64,000 bases of DNA from a bacterium SCSIO 12741 (GTDB lineage Bacteria > Bacteroidota > Bacteroidia > Flavobacteriales_G > Salibacteraceae). Positions 34,711 through 43,500 of the stretch are shown here, piece by piece. Under the pieces are notes generated by a model. The model was not told where the DNA came from. It saw only the letters and a program-made list of their open reading frames with translations, and searched no databases. The stretch spans positions 682,001 to 746,000 of the forward strand of contig CP073749.1 in assembly GCA_024398055.1 (NCBI GenBank), given 5' to 3'. Within the stretch, counting starts at the first letter, position 1. Each line of letters starts with the position of its first letter. The position numbers and the translations under genes were made by a program.

Positions 34711-34926
34711 ATAAACTGGTGCGCGTTTACAACGCGTAACAGTTTCCATGTCTATATCCTCCATAATCAATCTTCAATTTCAATCCTCAGTTTCAATTTT
34801 CAATAAACTGGTGCGTGTTTGCAGCGCGTAACAGTTTCTATATCTATATCCCCCATAATCAATCATAAACTGGTGCGCGTTTGCAACGCGTAACAGTTTC
34901 TATATCCATATTTTCCATAACCATCA
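34711..34926. repeat. three REP-like 62-bp palindromic repeats
   Basis: Three copies start at 34711, 34803 and 34865. Each unit is 62 bp. Copies 2 and 3 abut, and copies 1 and 2 are separated by an extra 30 bp. Each has an imperfect hairpin (AAACTGGTGCGCGTT / AACGCGTAACAGTTT, 3-nt loop) followed by a conserved tail ending CCATAATCAATC or similar. They fill most of the 384-bp gap 34657-35040. The architecture is that of REP or BIME elements, which are spread by RAYT transposases; no RAYT gene is in the window. Confidence 0.75.
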
Positions 34927-35010
34927 GCACACGTTATACACGCAGTGGTGGTTTTTCTATGTCGATATAACTGTATTTCGAATTCTTCAATTTTAATACC
35001 TAATTTTCTT

Positions 35011-35053
35011 ATGTATTGAAAAGTTATGTATATTTGCCCTATGTATTCAAAAG
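35011..35053 (+). promoter_or_regulatory. PadR promoter with three ATGTAT words at 15-bp period
   Basis: ATGTAT occurs at 35011, 35026 and 35041, exactly 15 bp apart. The first and third extend to ATGTATTGAAAAG and ATGTATTCAAAAG. The -7 element TATATTTG (35029-35036) overlaps the second, and the third contains the start codon. Transcription would begin at or next to the ATG, giving an almost leaderless mRNA. Autoregulation by the PadR protein is likely. Confidence 0.5.
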
Positions 35054-35387
35054 AACTCATCAAAGGAACCCTAAAAACGGTGATCGTAAGTCTGCTGAAA
35101 GACGGTGGTCGGATGTACGGCTACGAAATCACCCAACGGGTTAAAGAACTAAGCCAAGATAAAATTCAATTAACCGAGGGGCTTTATATCCCATGCTTCA
35201 TAAACTGGAGGCTCAGGGTATATTAATCACCGAAACGGAAAACATCGGTAAGCGTGTACGGAAATACTACCGCCTCTCGCCCGAAGGGAAAACCCAGGCC
35301 GCGGAGATGGTGGATGAGTTTTTGGATTTTATGCAGACCATGAAAATTCTGGTTGAAGGACCATCTACACAACATGGGCTGGCTTAG
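35041..35387 (+). pseudogene. PadR-family regulator, frameshifted
   Basis: The frame from ATG 35041 encodes 'SKELIKGTLKTVIVSLLKDGGRMYGYEITQRVKEL...IQLTEG', the PadR winged-helix start. It then leaves the family after 'TEG'. The following frame supplies 'MLHKLEAQGILITETENIGKRVRKYYRLSPEGK', the rest of the domain. Adding one G to GGGG (35178-35181) gives 'LTEGALYPMLHKLEAQG', the normal PadR sequence of about 110 aa. So the gene is either mutated or missing one base in this assembly. PadR proteins repress their own gene and neighbouring membrane-protein genes. Its 3' end overlaps the next gene. Confidence 0.75.
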
Positions 35388-36108
35388 CGATCACCGGGTC
35401 GATATGATCAACGACATTCTGGTTGAAAACGGAGTATCCTATGACGAACTCCGCAACGACCTGTTGGATCACGTCTGTTGCCTGGTAGAAGAACAAATGG
35501 ATGACGGAAGATCCTTTCAACAAGGATTGGACACCGCTCTCGACCGATTTGGATTAAACCAACTCAAAATCATCCAGGAAACCACATTGTACTTGATAAA
35601 CTCAAAACTAAATACCATGAAAAAAACCATTGGAATTATAGGTTTAATCACCTCCTTACTGGTGATTCTGGGAGTTCTTTTTAAGATTCTCCATTTTCCG
35701 GGCGCCAACATTATGCTGGTTCTCGGCATTACGGGTTCTGCCCTCGTTGTTTTTCCCTTATTGGGTTATTTGGCGATCTCATCCACCGGATCGAGTTCAG
35801 AAACCTGGATCAACCTAATTGGCTATGCGGCCGGATTGGTCATCAGCCTCGGCGTGTTGTTCAAAATCATGCATTGGCCGTTTGCCTCCATCCTTCTTTG
35901 GAGCGGAGTGGGTCTGGTGGCCCTGGTCTTCATGCCCATTTACACAGTACAAGCCTATCGATTGGCGGAAAACAAACTGTTTGCCTTGTCCAAATCCATG
36001 CTCATAATCGCGGGCATTGTTGTGGTGTGGGGCTTGAGCAACCTTCGGGTTAACGCTCACCATCATGCTGATCAGCCCACCTCAACGACTCAAGAAATGA
36101 CCCATTAA
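35374..36108 (+). CDS. PadR-linked membrane protein with GldL-like helices
   Basis: 244 aa from ATG 35374; a TTG at 35353 is possible. The cytoplasmic N-terminus (1 to about 70) includes 'LRNDLLDHVCCLVEEQMDDG' and resembles the short helical prefix seen on permease-like proteins paired with PadR. Then there are about six membrane helices in two similar halves, each with a 'GVLFKILHFPGANIMLVLG' / 'GVLFKIMHWPFASILLWSG' motif like that at the start of the gliding protein GldL. The C-terminus is His-rich (NAHHHADQ). It overlaps the PadR gene, so it is probably co-regulated with it. Function unknown. Confidence 0.6.
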   Translation: MGWLSDHRVDMINDILVENGVSYDELRNDLLDHVCCLVEEQMDDGRSFQQGLDTALDRFGLNQLKIIQETTLYLINSKLNTMKKTIGIIGLITSLLVILGVLFKILHFPGANIMLVLGITGSALVVFPLLGYLAISSTGSSSETWINLIGYAAGLVISLGVLFKIMHWPFASILLWSGVGLVALVFMPIYTVQAYRLAENKLFALSKSMLIIAGIVVVWGLSNLRVNAHHHADQPTSTTQEMTH

Positions 36109-36147
36109 AAAACAAAGGTTGTTGCGAAGGAATTTTATTCCCCAATT

Positions 36148-36173
36148 AGCCTGCTCTTAGGAGTGGGCTTTTT
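36148..36173 (+). terminator. intrinsic terminator of the PadR operon
   Basis: AGCCTGCTC pairs with GAGTGGGCT (two G-T wobbles, TTAG loop), followed by TTTTT, 39 bp after the stop at 36108. The rest of the gap to 36377 shows only the promoter of the next gene. Confidence 0.55.
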
Positions 36174-36327
36174 GCGTTTCAATGCCCCACCAGCCAAGTT
36201 CTCCACAACCCCTCATCGAATCCAACATCACCCCGAGCCAACACCCCCTCAAAACCAGATTCTTAAATCCCTGCCCTTGCTGGGACCGGTGCACTGAAAA
36301 AAAATTGTTGTTGAAGGAAAACACCTA

Positions 36328-36358
36328 TTGGTCAAAGGACATTCGATCCTTACCTTCG
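36328..36358 (+). promoter_or_regulatory. promoter of the HTCS gene
   Basis: TTGG (36328-36331), 19 bp, TACCTTCG (36351-36358) is close to the Bacteroidota TTTG-N19-TAnnTTTG pattern. The -33 part is inside TTGGTCAA, a word also found upstream of the adhesin at 40516. Confidence 0.45.
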
Positions 36359-36377
36359 GTGCCTAAATTCAGGGAAA

Positions 36378-39300
36378 TTGAGCGTCCATTATTTCATTGT
36401 AAGAAACGTACATTTTCCAACCTTTAAACGGTTACTCTACGGAGTGGTTATTGCTCTATTATTGAGCTTAGCCGCCTCCCTGAAAGGCCAATCCCTAAAC
36501 GAACTTTTAAACCAGGATCATTTTACAGTTCAACATTGGAATTCTGAAGATGGTCTCCCCCAAAACTCAGTCAATGCCCTTGTTCAAACTCAAGACGGTT
36601 ACATCTGGGTAGGTACCTATGGCGGTTTGGCCCGATTTGATGGCGTCCGCTTCGAACACATCACGTTTGGAGAATTGGATCATGAGCGTATTATCAGTCT
36701 TTTTGAAGATGCTGAGGGAACACTTTGGATAGGGACAGAAAACAATGGGATTTACCGGTTAAAAGACGACAAGCTCACCCACCTATCTCTGGCAGAAGGC
36801 CTTCCTGGAAAAGGAATCCCAGACATTTTTGCAACTCCTGATGGCTCGATCGCAGCGGTAGTACAAGGCAATGGAATGGCCCTTATTTCCGGTGATCAGG
36901 TGGAATTTGTTCCTCATGAAATTTGCTCCCAAACCCTGATCGAACATACGATTCAGGATCCGAAAGGAACCATCTGGATGTACACTGCAAAGGGACTATT
37001 CAAGTTGGAAAGCCCTTTAGGCAAACCCAAAGTCATTGCTGGAAGCGAGCACCCTTTTGATGGTTTAGGAATAGCCATATCAGAAAAGGGCATTCCCCTT
37101 CTCGCCAACCAAAATGGCCTATTTCAATTCGACCGGGGGAAAGTAAAACCTCTTCTTTCTTTTTCCGGAGATGAAATGCTTTTATCGGGCCAGTTGGCTT
37201 CCGGAAAAGGTCAAAACATCTGGTATGCCACCCGAGAAGGAGGATTGTATCTGCTGGATCACCCTGGAGCCGAGCCCCGACAAATTCCCCTTGGAACAGT
37301 GGGCAGTGATATCTCCTGTTTGTATGTGGATCAAAATGAAAATCTGTGGATTGGATTCAATGGACATGGACTCATCCAACTGAGAAAGAAACCGGTACAA
37401 TCGCTCGACGCTCGGTTGGGGTTGAAGGATGAAAAAATTCTGGCCATTCATCGGGATCAAAAAGGCAGCATTTGGATTGGAACAAATTCAGGATCTCTTT
37501 ACCAATGGTCGTCAGAGGAAAATCGCTTAACCGAATGGTCCGAAAATCTGGGTGGCCCCAAAGAGGATGTCTGGTCGATTGCGTCGGATGGCGGTGGTAA
37601 CCTTTGGATTGGCACCTATGGCAATGGACTATTGCGAGGAAATCCAGGAAAAGGTGAAGCCTTTCAAGTCGTGGAAGGCTGGGAAAAATACAGCCAGGTA
37701 ATCCTCTCTCTTTTCTACGATACCAACCATGATCGGCTTTTGGTTGGAACCGACCAAGGAGGGCTGCTTCAGTACAAAGCCAGTGTATGGACCACCCTAA
37801 TTCCCGAGTCATCTACCCAATCCCGAATCACCCAAATACTGCTGACCCAAGAAGGAATCCTTTATTTGGCGACTCAGGGCGATGGATTAAAAAAGATTGA
37901 TTTCCAAGGAAACACAACCCTGGGATTGAACGAAGGATTACCATCCCTCTCCATCCGAAGTGTTTTTGAAGATTCTAAAGGTCTTCTTTGGGTGGGTACC
38001 TATGGTCAAGGATTGGCTGTTTTTCTCGATGGAAAATTCAGAACCATCAATCAACAAAACGGGCTTTACGACAACCTCATCTCCACCCTTAACGAAGATG
38101 AGCAAGGGTACTTTTGGATCAGCTGTAACCAAGGCGTGTTTCGTGTTTTACGGCAGGATCTCTTAGCCGTAGCTCAGGCCCAACAAGATCAAGTGGTTTG
38201 CCAGGTTTTCAATCAATCTCACGGGATGGGAAATTCCGAAACCAATGGTGGTTTTCAGCCCGCCAGTATCCAGCTGGCCGACCAAACTTTACTCTACCCG
38301 ACGATGAAGGGGGTTGCGATTTTCCCTACCCAACAGCTTAAGCCCGAGCCCCCCATAAACCACATTCATCTTTCCCTGGTATCATACGGAGACACTTTCC
38401 TGCCGGCAGCTACCCAGATGGAAATTCCGAAAGAATACCGGGATCTCAAGTTTGATTTTACCGCCCCCCATTTTTTTGCTCCTGAACTCATTCGATTTGA
38501 ATACCGCCTATTAGGTTATGACACCTCCTGGCAATCTGCCGGTATCAGCCGATTTGCCCGATACACAAGACTTGCTCCGGGGGAATATACATTTCAGGTA
38601 AGGGCTCGAAATAGCCAAGGTATTCTGAGTCATGATCAGGCTGAAACTCAGATCAGACTGAAATCCTATTTGTACGAAGAGCTGTGGTTTCAGATCCTCC
38701 TGTTATTTGTCCTGGCTGCAGCAGTTGTTCTTTATGTCACCCAAAGGCTGCGACAATCCCGCCGACGGGAAGAGAAATTGAGCCTTTTGGTTGACGAGCG
38801 TACTAAGGACCTGAATCACGAAAAAGAGCTTACCGAAAAGGCCCTGTCCAAACTGGCTAAACAATCCACCGAGCTGGAGAAAGTGAATAAAGCCCGAACT
38901 GTATTCTTCGCCAATGTTTCCCATGAGTTGAAGACGCCTCTAACCCTCATCAAAGGGCCCGTAGAAGAATTGCTCCAAAGCGCACCAGACAAGGCCCCGG
39001 ATCAATGGAAAAGAGACTTGGAACTCATTGACAAGAACAGCGATAGACTCAATCAGCTTATCACACAGCTGCTCGATATCGCCCGATCGGAGGATGGAAA
39101 AATCGAAGTACAGGAAAAGACCTTCGATGCCCACCTATTGGTTTCCAACTTGCTTGAGACCTATAGCAACTGGATTGAACAGAAAAACATTCAAATCCAC
39201 TTCCCACATTCGGCAGATTCTCTGGTGGGCAGTAGTGATCCAGAATTGATGGAAAAGATGGTGGCCAACCTTCTTTCCAATGCTCTCAAATTCACTCCAT

Positions 39301-40400
39301 CAGGTGGAAGCATTACCCTTTCGTTAGAAGGGGTTAAAGATCAACTGTATTTTGAAATTGTCGACTCTGGTCAAGGTGTACGGGAAGAAGACTTGCAACA
39401 TGTATTTGAGCGCTTCTACAAATCCGGTAACCCATCCGAATCGAATACCCAGGGAAGTGGAATTGGACTGGCTCTGGTTAAGGAATTTGCGCAATGGCTG
39501 GGCGGATCCGTGAGTGTAGAAAATGTACCACAAGGAGGCGCTAAATTTAGCTTTAAACTCCCCTTTAAAGTCAATCCCAAAGCTGAATCCTGGACATGGA
39601 CAGTCCCTGGGATTAAAACTCGAGAAGAAGAACAAACCGAAACTCCAACGCTTAATAAAGAAGAGTGGCCCTTGGTGTTGGTGGTGGATGATCACCAGGA
39701 TATTCGTCAACTCGTTAAACGATCGTTGGTTCACGAATACCGGATTCTGGAAGCGAGCCATGGCGAGGAAGCTTTTCAATTGGCCATCGAGCATTCCCCC
39801 GATGTGATCGTTTCAGACATCATGATGCCGGTAATGGATGGAATTACCCTACTCAGCCGATTGAAAAATGACAAGCGAACCGAGTTTATAGCCGTACTAA
39901 TGTTGACCGCCCGTGGTGCCGATCCGGTGAGAATGGAAGCGTGGAAACAAGGGGCAGAAGGTTATTTGGCCAAGCCATTTAATGGTCAGGAATTACGCTA
40001 CCGTATTCAAGGTATTCTCTCCAATCGGAAAAAGCTTCAAGCCAAGTTACTTCTGGCATCAAATCCGGAAAACGAAAAAAAGGATGAACGCAGCGAATTT
40101 GAGATTCAATTCGAACAATTGGTTGATGATGAGATGCACAATTCCACCTTCAGTTTTTCAGATGTACTTGGCGATTTTGCGATGAGTCGATCAACCTTTC
40201 AACGGAGCGTTAAGGAATACTACAATTGCTCTCCTCAAGCCTATTTAAAGGAGCGTAGATTAAAGCTTGCGATGCAGCTCATTGAACAACAGGCGGGAAG
40301 TATTGCAGAGGTTGCCTACGCCTCTGGATTTAACAGCGCATCCTACTTCAATCGTGCCTTTAAAGAACGTTTTGGCAAGTCCCCAACATCCTTCCAATAG
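36378..40400 (+). CDS. hybrid two-component system protein (HTCS) with AraC output
   Basis: 1340 aa. The start is TTG at 36378, placed 20 bp after the promoter and just before a signal anchor (LLYGVVIALLLSLAASLKG); no ATG fits. Order: two-component propeller blades (about 50-640, for example 'NSEDGLPQNSVNALVQTQDGYIWVGTYGGLARFDGVRFE'), Y_Y_Y domain (about 680-770), membrane helix (FQILLLFVLAAAVVLYV), HisKA with His849 (FFANVSHELKTPL), HATPase (NLLSNALKFTP, GSGIGLALVKE), receiver with Asp1147 (DVIVSDIMMPVMDG) and a C-terminal AraC helix-turn-helix (EVAYASGFNSASYFNRAFKERFGKSPTSF). HTCS proteins sense glycans or surface cues in the periplasm and activate adjacent genes. The likely target is the adhesin just downstream. 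Confidence 0.95.
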   Translation: MSVHYFIVRNVHFPTFKRLLYGVVIALLLSLAASLKGQSLNELLNQDHFTVQHWNSEDGLPQNSVNALVQTQDGYIWVGTYGGLARFDGVRFEHITFGELDHERIISLFEDAEGTLWIGTENNGIYRLKDDKLTHLSLAEGLPGKGIPDIFATPDGSIAAVVQGNGMALISGDQVEFVPHEICSQTLIEHTIQDPKGTIWMYTAKGLFKLESPLGKPKVIAGSEHPFDGLGIAISEKGIPLLANQNGLFQFDRGKVKPLLSFSGDEMLLSGQLASGKGQNIWYATREGGLYLLDHPGAEPRQIPLGTVGSDISCLYVDQNENLWIGFNGHGLIQLRKKPVQSLDARLGLKDEKILAIHRDQKGSIWIGTNSGSLYQWSSEENRLTEWSENLGGPKEDVWSIASDGGGNLWIGTYGNGLLRGNPGKGEAFQVVEGWEKYSQVILSLFYDTNHDRLLVGTDQGGLLQYKASVWTTLIPESSTQSRITQILLTQEGILYLATQGDGLKKIDFQGNTTLGLNEGLPSLSIRSVFEDSKGLLWVGTYGQGLAVFLDGKFRTINQQNGLYDNLISTLNEDEQGYFWISCNQGVFRVLRQDLLAVAQAQQDQVVCQVFNQSHGMGNSETNGGFQPASIQLADQTLLYPTMKGVAIFPTQQLKPEPPINHIHLSLVSYGDTFLPAATQMEIPKEYRDLKFDFTAPHFFAPELIRFEYRLLGYDTSWQSAGISRFARYTRLAPGEYTFQVRARNSQGILSHDQAETQIRLKSYLYEELWFQILLLFVLAAAVVLYVTQRLRQSRRREEKLSLLVDERTKDLNHEKELTEKALSKLAKQSTELEKVNKARTVFFANVSHELKTPLTLIKGPVEELLQSAPDKAPDQWKRDLELIDKNSDRLNQLITQLLDIARSEDGKIEVQEKTFDAHLLVSNLLETYSNWIEQKNIQIHFPHSADSLVGSSDPELMEKMVANLLSNALKFTPSGGSITLSLEGVKDQLYFEIVDSGQGVREEDLQHVFERFYKSGNPSESNTQGSGIGLALVKEFAQWLGGSVSVENVPQGGAKFSFKLPFKVNPKAESWTWTVPGIKTREEEQTETPTLNKEEWPLVLVVDDHQDIRQLVKRSLVHEYRILEASHGEEAFQLAIEHSPDVIVSDIMMPVMDGITLLSRLKNDKRTEFIAVLMLTARGADPVRMEAWKQGAEGYLAKPFNGQELRYRIQGILSNRKKLQAKLLLASNPENEKKDERSEFEIQFEQLVDDEMHNSTFSFSDVLGDFAMSRSTFQRSVKEYYNCSPQAYLKERRLKLAMQLIEQQAGSIAEVAYASGFNSASYFNRAFKERFGKSPTSFQ

Positions 40401-40446
40401 CCCTGTTTATGGGCACTTCATCGATTTGACCATTCTGTACAATAGA

Positions 40447-40492
40447 TTGACCAAATAGGTAAATCCATTGGTCGCAGAGGCCCGTAGGTTTG
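40447..40492 (+). promoter_or_regulatory. adhesin promoter region with TTGGTC dyad
   Basis: GACCAA (40449-40454) and TTGGTC (40468-40473) form a perfect dyad. The -7 element TAGGTTTG follows at 40485-40492, 24 bp before ATG 40516. The extended word on the minus strand, TTGGTCAA, matches the HTCS promoter at 36328. A shared AraC-type binding site is inferred. Confidence 0.4.
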
Positions 40493-40515
40493 CCCAAAAA
40501 TTAATCTAGCTCAAC

Positions 40516-43500
40516 ATGAATGGTATGGTTTTAAGAGGCCTGCTGGCGCTATCTCTATTGTTTGTTTTTCAATGGAGCAATGCTCAGTTTAAAGTCAACA
40601 CAATTACACGCAACTCTCCATCAACCCAAAACACCTTAGACTCCAACTTTCAATTCAACATCACCTTTAGCCACCGGGCTCTTCAATTAGATACCGGTGA
40701 CCTTTCTTTGAATGGTGGAATTGCTGCCAAATCAAAAATCAACTCCGTTAAATATGTCGGAGGAACATCCTATCTGGTAGACGTAAAAACGACGGATACT
40801 TCTTCGGGTACATTAGGCTTGGATATAAAAGGAGTAGATGGCTCCGGAAGCAACAACATTATCCAGGGGAACCTGCAGCTCGATCAACAATCCTTAGCCA
40901 AAATTCAAATCACCGATTCCAAGGTTTTCGGTCAAAGTTTTATACCAGCCACATCGGGTAAGTTAGTCGACATCGTCGTTAGAACCGGTATTGGTCACAC
41001 CTACAATGGAAACGGCACGATGGAATTAATTACCGGTGAAGGATATGGCGGAACCGTCATTGCAAGTCAGGTCATTTCTGTGGATCAATCTCATTCTGAA
41101 AAGACTTACACCTTCTCCAGCCCAGCTGTGGTATCTGCAGGTTCAAAATATACCATGCGATTTAATTTCCCTAATGCCCCGACCAATTCAACTGCTTTCT
41201 CGGCTCAAGTAGGAGCCAATTATCCTGGTGGTTATTTGTACCAATCCTCGATCTTAGCATCGGCCGATCTTTACTTCAAAACATACATCCACACAGGACC
41301 TGATGTTCCACTCACTTCAACTCTACCCACAGTTGATGAAACCTATCAATTTGTTGTGTGTAAACTGGCGGCGCTCATTACAAAAAATAGCGAAACCTCT
41401 TGCATGGGAACAGGTGGTTCAGCTACAGCAACGGCCTCCAAAGGAAACATTTCCTACTCTTACTTATGGGACAATGGAGATACTTCTGCCAGTTCTTCCA
41501 AGTTGCTTTATGGCACCAATTCTATCACAGTTACGGATGCCTATGGATGCTCAGTTTCCAAAAGCATCACCATGGGATCAAGCTGTAGCCTTTTGATCAA
41601 GGGCAATAACCAATGGATTACTCTGGGGGACACCACCCCAACTCCCACGGATAAAACGGACCTGGGGCCTGTTAGTGTAGGTGATTCCCTAACTCAAACC
41701 TTTACCCTCATTAACAACGGAAGCGGTACACTCAATTTTTCAAGTCCTATCACCCTGACAGGATCGCATGCGAATCTATTTTCCATTGCCCAAGCTCCAG
41801 CCTCAACTGTAAATGCTGGAGACTCCACAAGCTTTTCGATTCGATTTAAGCCCAATGCACTCGGAACCTTCAAAGTGACGGTTAACATTCCTAATTCGTC
41901 CACCGATGCTAATCCTTATACTTTCAGCATTCAAGGGCAAGGATCACATAGCGGGTTTAATTTTGATGGAGGCAATGATTATATAGAAATAGCCGATGAT
42001 ACTACCCTTGATTTCTCCCATGCCTTTACGGTAGAAGCCTGGATCAAACCTGATGGTGCTCAGACCTCTGGAATTCTGACCAAGTTTGGAAATGGAGCAT
42101 CTAACCGGAGTTGGGCTCTGCTTCTTCTTTCTAGCGGAAAATTGGAGCTATCCGTTTCCAATAATGGTAATAGTGAAACCTACTTTAACTCGGCAAGCTC
42201 AGTCAACTTGGGCTTCTGGAATCACGTTGTCTTTCGATTTGACAGTACAAAGATGGAAGTCTTTATCAATGGAGTTAAAGACCTTAATAGTCAAACCGTA
42301 AGCGGATCCATATTCAACTCTTCATCCCCTGTATTGATTGGTGCAAGAGACAATGGAAGTGTAGGCCTCAATTATAGAGGCGACATGGATGAGGTACGAC
42401 TTTGGTCCGTGGCCCGCCCAGACACTGCCATTCTAAATTCTCGGAACTGCGAGCTATCCGGTTCAGAAACTGGATTGGTCGCTTATTACAATTTTAACCA
42501 AGGAATTCCGAATGGTAACAACGCAGGAGCATCGCTGGTCGATCAGTCAACCAAAAACAACGATGGAACATTCCAAAATGCAAGTTTGACTGGAAGCTCA
42601 TCCAATTTTGTAACCGGAGCTATTACCCATGTAGCAGGACCTTGTGCTGTACCTCTTTCAACAAGCCTTACTATTAGCCAAGCAATTTTGTGTAATGGAA
42701 ACTCAAACGGAAGCATCATGGCCACCGTTAACGGTGGGATACCGCCGTACACCTATGCCTGGAGCAATGGATCCACAACAGCTACCGCTAACAATGTAGT
42801 TGCCGGAAAATACTGGGTAACCGTAACCGATAACAATGGGGTAAGTTCTGCTCATACGCAGACCCTTATTGATTCGATTATTATCACAGAGCCATCCAAA
42901 CTCACAGCCACCCTTGTGGTAGATAGCAATGTGAGCTGCTATGGTGAATTGGACGGTGGACTTACGGCTTCGGCTACCGGAGGAACAGCTGGATACTCCT
43001 ATGCCTGGAGCAATGGTGCCACCTCTGCCAGCATTACCGGAGTAGCAGCAGGTTCTTATAAGGTAACGGTAAGCGATGCCAACGCCTGTATCGACACCAT
43101 TTCGGGAATAATCACGCAGCCCAGTCTACTGGCCAGTGCAGACACCTTGGAAAAGTGTGTTTCCTACACCTGGCCTTCCACCGGAATCAGTTATACTCAA
43201 AGTGGGATCTACAAAGACACCCTGCAAGCCTCGAACGGTTGCGATTCGATTATCACCTTGAACCTAACCATTAACCAACCCAGCTCATCTTCACTCGCAG
43301 TCACTGCCTGTGACACCTACACCTGGGCTCAGAACAGCATGACTTATACCGCTTCTGGTGCTTACAAAGACACGGTGATGAATTCTGTGAATTGTGACTC
43401 TATTATCACCTTGAATTTGACCATCAACAAGTCAACTTCTTCGTCTCTGGCAGCGACGGCTTGTGATACCTACACTTGGGCACAGAACAGCATGACTTAC

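Noticed and set aside
34711-34926. Integron attC sites
   Set aside because: The hairpins lack the conserved attC ends, are near-identical to each other, and no integrase gene is near; REP-like is the better reading.
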